36,619 nt of DNA from an uncultured Selenomonadales bacterium (lineage in GTDB: Bacteria > Bacillota > Clostridia > Christensenellales > QALW01), in assembly GCA_905200615.1 (NCBI GenBank), contig CAJKLB010000020.1, forward strand, positions 1 to 36,619, read 5' to 3'. Position numbers and translations under genes: made by a program. A model generated the notes under the pieces. The model saw only the letters and a program-made list of their open reading frames with translations. It was not told the origin of the DNA and ran no database searches. Shown in pieces: positions 15,477-23,774 of the stretch. Positions within the stretch are counted from its first letter, which is position 1, and each line of letters opens with the position of its first letter.

Positions 15477-15630
15477 ATCGTTTATAAAGATTGCTTTCTC
15501 TCTGTTTACGGCTGTAGGAGCTATATTTTTTAAATTCCCATGGCGATGAAAATACTTTGACTTATACAAAAAGGTATCGTTTTAAAAAAGCTCTTTCGTC
15601 CGATAATCTGGTGGAACAATCAAAATAAAG
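15477..15630 (+). promoter_or_regulatory. Long leader of the ferredoxin-like gene with pairing potential
   Basis: The leader has no convincing open frame. GAGC followed, after a TATAT bulge, by TTTTTTAA (near 15518-15535) can pair with TTAAAAAAGCTC (near 15582-15593). This would enclose a smaller stem of CGAT/ATAC with GTATCG (near 15545-15577). No known riboswitch class was recognised, and chance pairing of AT-rich sequence cannot be excluded. Confidence 0.3.
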
Positions 15631-15642
15631 GAGGATAAAAAA

Positions 15643-15831
15643 ATGAAAATTACAGTAAATGCGCAAAAATGTCCGCAGAATCACAGTTGCCCCTCTATCG
15701 CCGTATGTCCCAAAGGCGCGATCACACAGAAAGATATCTATTCCTTACCGGTTGTGAACGAGGAAAAATGTATCCTTTGCGGAAAATGCATGAAATTTTG
15801 CCCCAAAGGCGCGTTTGAAAAAACAGAATAA
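15643..15831 (+). CDS. 4Fe-4S ferredoxin-like protein with one regular cluster
   Basis: The 62-residue protein has one regular cluster motif, CILCGKCMKFCP (about 45-56). The first site, CPQNHSCPSIAVCPKGAI, has the spacing C-x5-C-x5-CP with one cysteine fewer than the classical motif. I recall small proteins of this CPQNH pattern in many anaerobes, where their partner is unknown. Start ATG at 15643 follows AAAGGAGG. It probably carries electrons, but with one or one-and-a-half clusters rather than two like the ferredoxin at 9455. It is monocistronic. Confidence 0.88.
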   Translation: MKITVNAQKCPQNHSCPSIAVCPKGAITQKDIYSLPVVNEEKCILCGKCMKFCPKGAFEKTE

Positions 15832-15894
15832 AAGGGATTTCTTTCCGTTTTGCCTCAAAGCTCGGATCGTTTCGGACTTTTTAGGCAAAATGCC

Positions 15895-15928
15895 GAACGG
15901 GCTTTATCAAAAGCCCGTTCATATTTTT
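15895..15928 (+). terminator. Terminator of the ferredoxin-like gene
   Basis: GAACGGGCTTT (15895-15905) pairs perfectly with AAAGCCCGTTC (15910-15920) around a 4-base loop and is followed by ATATTTTT. It may also serve the convergent alpha-galactosidase gene. Confidence 0.85.
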
Positions 15929-15957
15929 ATGAAAAAAAGTGGCCAAACGCCGAGCGC

Positions 15958-18084
15958 TTATTGCAGCTTTATTTTAAACAGCCTTGCCATATTCTCATTG
16001 CCTTCCATTCTGACCGTCAGCCGACCGGTTTCCGAAGCATATGTATAGCGGCATTTGGTATCTTTTTGGGGAAAGATCATCTCCGCGCAGGAAGCGCCCC
16101 GGAAATATTTGCCGAGTTCAATCGTACAGCAATTTTCCTCTGTGCAGCGTACTTTCCATACAGCCAAAAGCATTTCGGTGCGTGCGCGGTTAATTAATCC
16201 GGCCGCTAGAAATCCTCTTTTTCCCATGACGCTTGCGCCCAGAGGGAAGACTCCGTAAGCAGAAGCAATAAATTGTCGGTTTTTCTTAAACAGTTCCACG
16301 CCTTCCTGAATCAGCTTAAAATTATATTCATCCGCATATTCAATTCTGCCGGACATATAAATGGTTCCGATATTGCCGGTAACCAGGTTAAAAATGGTTT
16401 CCTCGCCGTCTTTATTTCGCTGCAATAGGAAAGACGGATCTCCGCCGGCATCCAATACTTTAGCCTCGGGAACCGTAACCGAATAAGGATAGGCCCAGTT
16501 TCCCGCCTTTTCCGGCGGCATAATTGCCAGCGATCCCGCGGCAATCGACGCATAATTAAAATAATATTCCTGGTCACTGGTGCTCTGGAGATAAAAATGG
16601 GAAAGCGTTCCGTGATCGGCACGCATCGCGCCGCTGCCGCAATTTTCAATCACCAAATCCGGATAGCGCCGGTAAAGCTCTAAAATAAAGCTGTAAAACG
16701 CGTGCATGCGCTTGCGGGATTCCGTATTATAACATTCCCCCTGTTCCCCAAAGCCGATACCGGTAGAAAAATTATGGTCATTTTTAATATATCGCATACC
16801 CATCTGATACGCACGGTCAACCGCGGCAAACAAATGCTTCCGTACTTTTTCATCGCACAGATCATAAATTCCTCTGCTTCCGGAGAGCACGGTTCCGTTA
16901 CGCCTGATCATAGCCCGGTCGCTGCATCTTGCTCCCTCCATAGTATCTTCGATGGCTTCGAACTCAAACCACAGTCCCGCTATCATTCCGCATTGACGGA
17001 TTTTATCAAGAATTCCCTTCAGTCCGCCGTCGCCGAAACGATCTTCATCGGGAATATAATCACCAACACCACCGATACAGTTTTCACATCCTCTGGGACG
17101 GAACCAACCGGCGTCAATGCAGAACACCTCACAGCCGGCTTTAGCGGCTGCCTCAATCAACGGAACCAGTGTTTCGCCGTTAGGTTCGCCGAAAATACAG
17201 TTCATATAGCAATTGAAGCACACCGGCGCCGTGCCGTTGGACCATTTTACAAGGGACGTTTGCCGCTTATATTCGGTAAGCTCTCGTACCGCCTCCTCAA
17301 AACCTCCCTGCACCATTCCGTATACCGCGCAGGTAGTGGTATATTCTTCTCCCGGAGCAAGAGTAACATTCCAGCCATCGTGATTGATGTCGGCGCTGTT
17401 GCACTCCATGGTAACGGTATCTCCCGGCTTCCCCACGGTAAGTTCCCATGTGTGACCGCCCTCATGCTCCATAAAATAGGCGCAGCCCTTTTCCAGATCC
17501 TCCACAATCACAAGCGGATAATAGCGGCCGCTGGACCAGCTTCCTTCGCTGCGGAAAGCCGCTACGCCCGTCGTAGTATTTTCTGTAGGTCTTGTCGGCG
17601 CCATACCAAAATCCCAAAAGCTTCCGTGTTTCCACTGGGCTTCTCCAGCCCAGGCCGATTTGCACCAATGCAGACGGAATCGCCGGGGATCATCCCAATT
17701 CATCACACCGGTGTCTGTTTGAATCATAAAATAAGCCGAGCTGACACGTATCAGCGGCAGAGGATTATTGCCCTGATTTTTTACCGTATTGTACTGGCGA
17801 ACCGCGCAGCAGTTTTCAAAGAACTCATAGTGCTGAACAACTTGTAAACCCCGTTCGGTACGATTGATGGTTACCTCTTTTTTTCCGTTTTCATAGCTTC
17901 CGTATTCTATCATACCGCTTCCGCTGTACATACTGGCGCTGGAATAATTGAAGGAATTTCCTTCGGTAAAAACATGTGCGTCTCCTTCTACGTTTAACTG
18001 AAAATTACAGCCGTCTTTATGGGGAAAGTTTTCTCCATACCATAAAGCTTCCACACAGGAAAAATTCTCGGCGGCAGACTTCAT
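15958..18084 (-). CDS. Alpha-galactosidase, GH36 (melibiase family)
   Basis: The 708-residue enzyme hydrolyses terminal alpha-galactosides such as raffinose-type sugars. A beta-sandwich domain (about 1-270) precedes the (beta/alpha)8 domain with EVFCIDAGWFRPRG (about 319-331), GLWFEFEAI (about 370-378), YIKNDHNFSTGIG with nucleophile Asp436 and QSTSDQEYYF with acid/base Asp504. A C-terminal beta domain completes the usual fold. GH36 enzymes often have KWDMNR at the nucleophile, so KNDHN marks a divergent subgroup and the preferred substrate may differ. There is no signal peptide, so it is probably cytoplasmic. The start has AAGGAG ten bases upstream. Confidence 0.93.
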   Translation of the reverse strand: MKSAAENFSCVEALWYGENFPHKDGCNFQLNVEGDAHVFTEGNSFNYSSASMYSGSGMIEYGSYENGKKEVTINRTERGLQVVQHYEFFENCCAVRQYNTVKNQGNNPLPLIRVSSAYFMIQTDTGVMNWDDPRRFRLHWCKSAWAGEAQWKHGSFWDFGMAPTRPTENTTTGVAAFRSEGSWSSGRYYPLVIVEDLEKGCAYFMEHEGGHTWELTVGKPGDTVTMECNSADINHDGWNVTLAPGEEYTTTCAVYGMVQGGFEEAVRELTEYKRQTSLVKWSNGTAPVCFNCYMNCIFGEPNGETLVPLIEAAAKAGCEVFCIDAGWFRPRGCENCIGGVGDYIPDEDRFGDGGLKGILDKIRQCGMIAGLWFEFEAIEDTMEGARCSDRAMIRRNGTVLSGSRGIYDLCDEKVRKHLFAAVDRAYQMGMRYIKNDHNFSTGIGFGEQGECYNTESRKRMHAFYSFILELYRRYPDLVIENCGSGAMRADHGTLSHFYLQSTSDQEYYFNYASIAAGSLAIMPPEKAGNWAYPYSVTVPEAKVLDAGGDPSFLLQRNKDGEETIFNLVTGNIGTIYMSGRIEYADEYNFKLIQEGVELFKKNRQFIASAYGVFPLGASVMGKRGFLAAGLINRARTEMLLAVWKVRCTEENCCTIELGKYFRGASCAEMIFPQKDTKCRYTYASETGRLTVRMEGNENMARLFKIKLQ

Positions 18085-18184
18085 ATAAAATCAACTCCTT
18101 TTTTTAGATTATATCCCATATTCTCAGCAAAGGCCATAGCCTTTTGTGTGATTTTTTACGCTATTTGTTCGATGACAAAAGAAT

Positions 18185-18484
18185 ACGCTTTCAGCGGCAG
18201 CGTGTCAAAAAAGTCCTACGGCAAAAAAATTGCGCAATAACGTTTTCATCCACCTTTTTCAAAAGGTACAAAATACCCCTTCGGTTCTCCCGCCGGATGG
18301 GCACAAAAAGCGCAGGAGACAAATACTCTATCCGGCTGAGCTACCGGCGCTTAAGGTTTTATAAGGTTATGACGCTCTATCGGGGAACACTCTTAGGAAT
18401 GAGGCAAAACATCCCCCCGATGTGATGCATAAAAATTATACCTATCCACCAACAGTTTTTTTGACAGACTGACGCTTTCAGCGG
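18185..18484. mobile_element. Non-autonomous element (type 2) with 13-bp direct repeats
   Basis: A 274-bp block (18198-18471) is flanked by identical 13-base direct repeats ACGCTTTCAGCGG (18185-18197 and 18472-18484), each able to fold as CGCT-TTC-AGCG. Its ends are imperfect inverted repeats: CAGCGTGTCAAAAAAG on the left and CAGTCTGTCAAAAAAACT on the reverse of the right. It includes CCTTTTTCAAAAGG and CCCGATGTGATGCATAAAAA, both shared with 11962-12424. The right repeat covers the stop codon of the methyltransferase gene. It fills the gap between that gene and the alpha-galactosidase and encodes no protein. Confidence 0.7.
18312..18350 (-). other. tRNA-like 5' half inside the mobile element
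   Basis: Read on the minus strand, 18350 to about 18312 matches the 5' half of a tRNA: acceptor GCGCCGG, TA, then GCTCAGCCGGATAGAGT (D arm) and a stem leading to CTCCTGC, which could hold anticodon CCT (Arg). No 3' half follows, so it cannot be a working tRNA. The related element at 11962-12424 has a diverged counterpart beginning GCCGGTA. It is either a captured tRNA fragment or convergent structure. Confidence 0.5.
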
Positions 18485-19128
18485 TATGCTTTTATTGTAA
18501 AGGTTGGCCCCCAATTTTTTAAAACTTTAACCGATGAAAAACCCGCCGCCTGCAGTGCCTCTATTTCATGCGGCACCGTTAACGGCGTATCATAATGATA
18601 AAATTCATTATCCGTTATATTTTGTATTTGTTTTAAAGAAAGCAACTCTTTTCTGTGATGCTGTTCTTCTTCATCGGATAACGCGAAATAATCCGTCAGA
18701 ATAAAATATCCGTTTTCTTTTAAGGCCTTGTACAATTTTTTATACAAAGGTATTTTTTGTTCTTTGGTAAAATGATGAAGAGATTCAACCGAAACCGCCG
18801 CATCAAATTCTTCCCGTTTAAAAGGAACATCAAAATAGGATCCTAAAACAAGCGTTAGCTCCTTTTGGGGAAATTTCTTTTCTAACGCCTTCAGCATACC
18901 GGCGGAAAGGTCAATACCCGTAACTTTCGCGCGAGGGTTGTATTGAAAATACTCTTCTAACTCCAGCCCTGTGCCGCAGCCTAAATCAAGAAGATGAATC
19001 CCTGATTTTTCGGGCAGACATTTCGCGGTAAACGAATAAAACTCCTGTGCGCATTCAATACAACTTAGTTGATGCCGATCATATTCCTTCAACCGATTTT
19101 CAAAAAATACATCCATTTTCTCAAGCAT
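18478..19128 (-). CDS. Class I SAM-dependent methyltransferase
   Basis: The 216-residue protein has motif I LLDLGCGTG (46-54), an acidic residue at the end of strand 2 (VTGIDLSAGMLKALE) and the VSVESLHHFT motif II/III region (about 110-120), the standard SAM-binding fold. It is soluble and resembles small-molecule methyltransferases of the UbiE/Methyltransf_25 kind; substrate unknown. The stop codon (TGA, 18480-18478) lies in the 13-base flank of the adjoining mobile element, so insertion was at the very end of this gene. It is not clearly co-transcribed with the glycosidases on either side. Confidence 0.88.
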   Translation of the reverse strand: MLEKMDVFFENRLKEYDRHQLSCIECAQEFYSFTAKCLPEKSGIHLLDLGCGTGLELEEYFQYNPRAKVTGIDLSAGMLKALEKKFPQKELTLVLGSYFDVPFKREEFDAAVSVESLHHFTKEQKIPLYKKLYKALKENGYFILTDYFALSDEEEQHHRKELLSLKQIQNITDNEFYHYDTPLTVPHEIEALQAAGFSSVKVLKNWGPTFTIKAYR

Positions 19129-19300
19129 TCTGTTCTCTCCGTTTTTTCGTTTTCCGCATTTCTTTTTCTCTTGCTCAAAAGCAGAATCGCAAAAAGCCGC
19201 GGGAATCTGATCGGAAGATTTTTTCCTTGTATAAAAGGAAACAGGATTTTAAAAATCTTCCAAAGAATATCACCATACGAAGGCGTATGGTGATATGATA

Positions 19301-21751
19301 TCAATCAATAATTTCGCAAAGCTCAGCTTTTTGGCCGGATACGCGATAAGATAACACTTCAAGCGGCTTTATTTGCGCAGCAAAGGAAACATCAAGCGCC
19401 GGCAGTGTAACACGAACCGCTTGCTCTTTTTGATCGGCATTAAACAGCCGAAGAATGTATCCGTTTCCGTCAAAAGCAGGTTTAAACGCAGCAAGCTCAA
19501 CCGCAGGATTATCCAAAAGACAGCCCGGCATCGGCTTTTGTCCGTTTTCCGGAGGGAAAAAGCAGACGGCGACGGGCGGCTGATTCAGCACAATGCTCTC
19601 GGTATTGATTTTTTCTCTGCGTTCATCCGCCGCGGATGCCTTGATCCGGAAAAAGAATTGCCGTTCTCCCTGATCCATTCGCTCACCGAAACGGTCTTGC
19701 CGCAGAATCACACGGTCTTCCAGCGGATGCGCGCAGTAAGCGGGGGTACGCATCAGTGTCAGCAGCAGCGCGCCGTTCTCCGCGCTGAGCGCGTAGGTGC
19801 CGGTATTGGCGATACTCAGGGCGTTTTCTTCCGTGCTTAAAAGCACATATTCCTGCGCTACGCATTCCAAGCCGTTCTGGCGCAGTTCATCCACGCCGTA
19901 CGCGGTTTTTCCGTATAAAATACCCGAGGAAAGCGAAGTTTCCAGCGAATATTTAAACATGGTGTTTTTGGCAGTAGTAATGAGGCGCAGCTGCAGATCA
20001 ATATAATTATCATTTTTAGGGAAGGTGTAGCGCAGCACCGCCTGCGCTTGGGAGGAAGCAACAACGCATTCTATGATTGTACGTACCGGTCCGTCCTCAA
20101 TGATATGAACCGGGGCAAGTTCCGCCTGCTCTATGCCACAGATAACCGCTGTTTCTTCCGCAGAGACGGGTGCAAGTGTTCCCGTTACCTTCTGATAGCC
20201 CTGTACGCGCATTCCCCAAGGATCTTCATCATCGGCAATGGTTATAATTTTACCCGTAGGTTGCTGTATGTATTCGGTTCCGTCCGCGACATAACTTTCC
20301 AGCAAACCGGTGCGCCTATTCAGCCGTGCCGCGTAACGCAGCCCTTCAAATACATAGCACTCTCCTTCGCACTTTGCCTCGAAAACAGGCCGCTGCGGCA
20401 ACGCTTCCGCACGGAGATTAAAACGCGTCATACCGCTGGGGACAAGCTGCGCGCGGAACGCGACACGCTTACGCCATTCAAGGGGAATATTGCTGTACTC
20501 TTTTTCTACCTGAGAAGGAACCTCAGTTCCGCTCTCGTCAAAGACGGAAAGATTAATAAATTCCTTTCCCCAATTTTGGTCAGCCAGCATCAGCTCACAA
20601 AAAATATTTTCCTGCACCGGATAAGGATGCGGATTGTATACCAAAACAGGGAATTCCCCCTCCTTTGCCCGTGCCTGCCCGGCAGAAAGCTTAAAAAAGG
20701 CTTTTGTCTTTAATCGTTCGGTTTCCATCAGGCCATGATGCAGCAATTGAATTCCCGCTTCTTCCACCGGCTGAATGGAAGAGCCGGGCAGAATATCATG
20801 GAACTGGCCAAACATCAGATCTTTCCAGGCAATGTCCAATTCTTTTTTCGGATACGCCATCAGGCCCTGCATCGCCGCGGCCGAAAGCATTTTTTCAGCC
20901 GAAAGCAGCTCATGCTCCAGCTTGCGGTGCAGCTGCTTGATTCGTATCTGAGAACTGTAGCATCCTACATTGGTATGCTGCAGCGAAGCACTGTGTTCCG
21001 GCCAATTCTCATTTTTACAGGCGGCAAAGAAGTCCTCCGGGGCAGCATGCAAAATTTCAAGATCTTTGCTTGAATGGATAAGCTTTGTAATTTCTTCCAA
21101 ATCAATTTTTGAAGGTCCGCCTCCGTGATTGCCTACCCCCCAAAGAATAACGCCGTTTTCCTCATTCTTTTGCTTTTCTATTTCTTCCCGAATACGATCA
21201 ACGGAATGTCCCAAGCGCGAGTTGTAACATGGCATACGCAGCACACGGACAGAACTTTCGGCAAAGCCCTTCCATACAAAACGGTCTGTGGGAGGCACCT
21301 GATCATAAGGCCGGCAGATGATGTAGCTGTCGAAGCCGCTTTTTTCCATAATTTGCACAATACCGCGCGTATGGCCGAACGGATCAAAATTGATGGCAGT
21401 GTTGGGACGGGCACCGAATTTTTCATTAAAATAGTGCAGTCCCGCGCTGATTTGACGAACAAAAGATTCCCCGGAAGGCATATTACAGTCAGGCTGAAGA
21501 TACCAGCCGCCCATAATATGCCACCGTCCCTGTTTCACCAATGCTTGAATACGGGCAAAAAGCTCCGGCTCAAAATCTTCAATCCACTCGTAAAGAATCG
21601 CTTCATTATGATTAAAAACAAAAGCGTCGTATTTTTCACACAAATCTGCCGCTACACGAAAAGTGGAAATGGTCGCGCCTACCCCTTCCTTCCACTCCCA
21701 TTGCCACATGGGATCAATATGCGCGTTGCAAAGCAAATACATTCGTTTCAT
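19301..21751 (-). CDS. Alpha-mannosidase, GH38
   Basis: From ATG 21751 (AAAAGGAGATTTTTAT upstream) the protein is 816 residues. The catalytic N-terminal domain has the zinc ligands His11 and Asp13 in NAHIDPMWQWEW, nucleophile and ligand Asp123 in INFDPFGHTRG, and His209 in GNHGGGPS. A three-helix bundle and beta-sandwich domains follow, as usual in GH38. Bacterial GH38 enzymes trim alpha-mannosides from N-glycans and manno-oligosaccharides. No signal peptide is seen, so it is probably cytoplasmic. A longer frame to 21808 lacks a ribosome binding site. It precedes a methyltransferase gene and an alpha-galactosidase gene on the same strand. Confidence 0.95.
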   Translation of the reverse strand: MKRMYLLCNAHIDPMWQWEWKEGVGATISTFRVAADLCEKYDAFVFNHNEAILYEWIEDFEPELFARIQALVKQGRWHIMGGWYLQPDCNMPSGESFVRQISAGLHYFNEKFGARPNTAINFDPFGHTRGIVQIMEKSGFDSYIICRPYDQVPPTDRFVWKGFAESSVRVLRMPCYNSRLGHSVDRIREEIEKQKNEENGVILWGVGNHGGGPSKIDLEEITKLIHSSKDLEILHAAPEDFFAACKNENWPEHSASLQHTNVGCYSSQIRIKQLHRKLEHELLSAEKMLSAAAMQGLMAYPKKELDIAWKDLMFGQFHDILPGSSIQPVEEAGIQLLHHGLMETERLKTKAFFKLSAGQARAKEGEFPVLVYNPHPYPVQENIFCELMLADQNWGKEFINLSVFDESGTEVPSQVEKEYSNIPLEWRKRVAFRAQLVPSGMTRFNLRAEALPQRPVFEAKCEGECYVFEGLRYAARLNRRTGLLESYVADGTEYIQQPTGKIITIADDEDPWGMRVQGYQKVTGTLAPVSAEETAVICGIEQAELAPVHIIEDGPVRTIIECVVASSQAQAVLRYTFPKNDNYIDLQLRLITTAKNTMFKYSLETSLSSGILYGKTAYGVDELRQNGLECVAQEYVLLSTEENALSIANTGTYALSAENGALLLTLMRTPAYCAHPLEDRVILRQDRFGERMDQGERQFFFRIKASAADERREKINTESIVLNQPPVAVCFFPPENGQKPMPGCLLDNPAVELAAFKPAFDGNGYILRLFNADQKEQAVRVTLPALDVSFAAQIKPLEVLSYRVSGQKAELCEIID

Positions 21752-21815
21752 ATAAAAATCTCCTTTTACTTGATTTGCCGTATTCCTACGGGTACGACAA
21801 AATACCATTACGAAA

Positions 21816-21844
21816 AGTATAGCAAAAAAAAAAGGGACTGTCTA
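21816..21844 (-). promoter_or_regulatory. Probable promoter of the alpha-mannosidase gene
   Basis: On the minus strand TAGACA (21844-21839) and TATACT (21821-21816) are separated by 17 bases, with a T-rich spacer, 65 bases upstream of the start. Confidence 0.5.
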
Positions 21845-21900
21845 TAGGCAACATAGTAAATTTTTTGCTTTTTTTGAATTAGCGAACCAATCTACTACAC

Positions 21901-22159
21901 AGGAAAGTAATACTTTTCTGAGAGTGTCAACAAAGTCAGCACTCTCTTGGTCGGGGACGACGCTGACTCGAAAATCGTTAATTTTCGGACTGCACTCTCT
22001 CCTCGCCAGCCATGCCCTTTTCCCTTAAAAAACCGCTTATCAAACATTTTTGGCTTGGAGTTTTTCCGACGTACCTTTGGGAAAAACAAAGCGCGGCTGA
22101 ACACCGCAAAAGATGGAATTTTAGGTTTGTCTGCAGTCTGAGGAAAGCAATGCTTTCCT
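21901..22159 (+). mobile_element. Non-autonomous intergenic element, type 1 copy B, with hairpin direct repeats
   Basis: A core of 221 bp (21920-22140) is flanked by AGGAAAGTAATACTTTTCT (21901-21919) and AGGAAAGCAATGCTTTCCT (22141-22159). The two differ at three of 19 positions and both fold as hairpins. The core starts GAGAGTGTCAACAAAGTC, forms the hairpin GAGAGTG/CACTCTC, contains CGAAAATCGTTAATTTTCG and ends TTTGTCTGCAGTCTG. The order matches copy A at 12050-12271. Open frames across it are unsupported by ribosome binding sites. It fills most of the gap between the divergent alpha-mannosidase and vWA genes. Confidence 0.75.
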
Positions 22160-22315
22160 TAATATCTTTATTTTTATAGTTTGCGCATCGCCGTCTCAGG
22201 CAATAACCGTTTTTGTTTTCTCTTCCGGCGCAAGGACAAAAGCACATCTTTTTTCGTGGAGCATATAATAAAAAGGGGCTGTTTTTACCTCCCCGGAAAT
22301 GAAGGAGAAATGCTT

Positions 22316-23691
22316 ATGGGTTTAACAAATTCAAATAAATTTATCAATACCGATCAGATTGATTGTCTCGGTTCGTTAAAGGTAACGCTTGCGTTGGCGG
22401 CGTCACCGGATATCAGCAGTAACCCTACGGATATCGTTTTAATTTTGGATCGTTCCGGCAGTATGGCCGGTGATCCTTTGGCGAATATGAAAGCAGGCGC
22501 CAAAAAATTTATTGAAATCATCGATGAGGCAACCGACAATTCACAGGACGGCAATATCGGTTCCGGAAGCCGAATCGGAATCGTCAGTTTTGCGGATACG
22601 GCCGTTCAAAACACATCCCTTATTACTTCTGTAGACGCGCTGAAGGCGGCGGTGGACAGTTTAACAGCCGGCGGCGCTACCAATCATGCCGACGCGTTTG
22701 CCAAAGCCTCTGCTTTATTTGATCCCACCTCCAGTAACGCTAAGGTTATGGTGATGTTTACCGACGGAAAAACAACGGCCGGCATTAATCCCAATCCGGT
22801 AGCAGCCGCGGCTCGCGCAGCGGGAATTATCATTTATTGTATCGGTCTTGTGGGTGCTGACGGAATTGACCCCGCGATATTGAACGAATGGGCTACCGAT
22901 CCGGATGCTTCCCATGTGGCCATCGCGCCCAGCGATGATGATTTGGAGGATTTATTTGCCGATTTAGCGCAAAATATTTCAAAACCGGGGGCAACTGACA
23001 TCGTAATTGATGAAGTGATTAACCCTGATTTTATCATTACCAGCATCATGATGCCCACCAAAGGTACGGCGAGCATGATCAACGCGACCACTTTAAAATG
23101 GACCATTGACGAATTGGGTACTACGTCAAACGAAGGAGCGTCACTGGAATTTTTCATTCGTCATGTTGCCGATACTTCGGGAACCAAACTGGTAAATGAA
23201 TCGATCACCTATACGGATAACGAAAATAACGTAGCAATTTTCCCCAAACCTACCGTTTTGGTAGATTGTAGAAGCATTGTCCGTCCGGAACCCTGTCCTA
23301 TTCCTATTGATGTAACCATGGACGGCTGCCAGGATTTTGTGGTTTTTGACGCGGGTGACACGTATTTGGAATCCACCGCCGCATTTTGCAGCTGGATGTC
23401 AATTTGAAAAACGTATGTCCGAAAAAGCGTGTGGCGTTGGGAATTCTTTTAACAGAGGTAGATCCGGAGGGCAAAGAACATCAGCGGGGAATCAAAACCC
23501 TCACCATTCCGGCTCACGAGCATGAGGTATGCCGCGACGTATTAGTAAAATGTATAAAATTTGTACTGCCGGAGGATTTGGATGTTTCCGGAGGAACGCC
23601 GGGATCCACGTGTAACAGCAGAAATTTACGGGTTCGGATTCTTGCCAACAATATTGATTGGGATTTTGAATGCTGTGAGTTCACGGTTTAA
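22316..23691 (+). pseudogene. vWA-domain protein gene interrupted by a frameshift
   Basis: The frame from ATG 22316 (AAGGAG eight bases upstream) encodes a von Willebrand A domain with the MIDAS motif DRSGSM, the TNHADAF threonine region and FTDGKT, then stops at 23405 after DAGDTYLEST. The next frame continues with RILQLDVNLKNVCPKKRVAL and runs to 23691 with KTLTIPAHEHEVCRDVL and FVLPEDLDVSGG, a C-terminal domain I recall joined to vWA domains in other Clostridia. One missing base near 23375-23385 (ACCGCCGC) explains the split. Read as one, the product is about 458 residues. It may be a real mutation or a sequencing error. Function is unknown, possibly cell-surface or spore related; no signal peptide is seen. 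Confidence 0.85.
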
Positions 23692-23704
23692 CACTGTTTT
23701 GCAC

Positions 23705-23742
23705 AAACAATAAAAAGCCTCAAAAGCGGCTTTTTATTGTTT
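23705..23742. terminator. Bidirectional terminator
   Basis: A perfect 15-bp stem (23705-23719 with 23728-23742) around an 8-base loop has AAAC...GCC and GGC...GTTT arms and T-rich ends on both strands. It separates the convergent vWA and serine hydrolase genes. Confidence 0.9.
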
Positions 23743-23774
23743 ATGCGTTATATATTTACTTGTTTTTTCCGCAG

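Noticed and set aside
16702..17847. 381-residue plus-strand open frame opposite the alpha-galactosidase
   Set aside because: It is the antisense shadow of a complete GH36 gene with catalytic motifs on the minus strand; no start signals.
18312..18350. Functional tRNA-Arg gene on the minus strand
   Set aside because: Only acceptor 5' strand, D arm and part of the anticodon arm are present; no variable loop, T arm or CCA follows.
21978..22247. 89-residue minus-strand open frame (and a 69-residue one at 21895-22104)
   Set aside because: They lie across the non-coding mobile element, lack ribosome binding sites and are explained by the repeat. Such frames are likely to be misannotated as hypothetical proteins.
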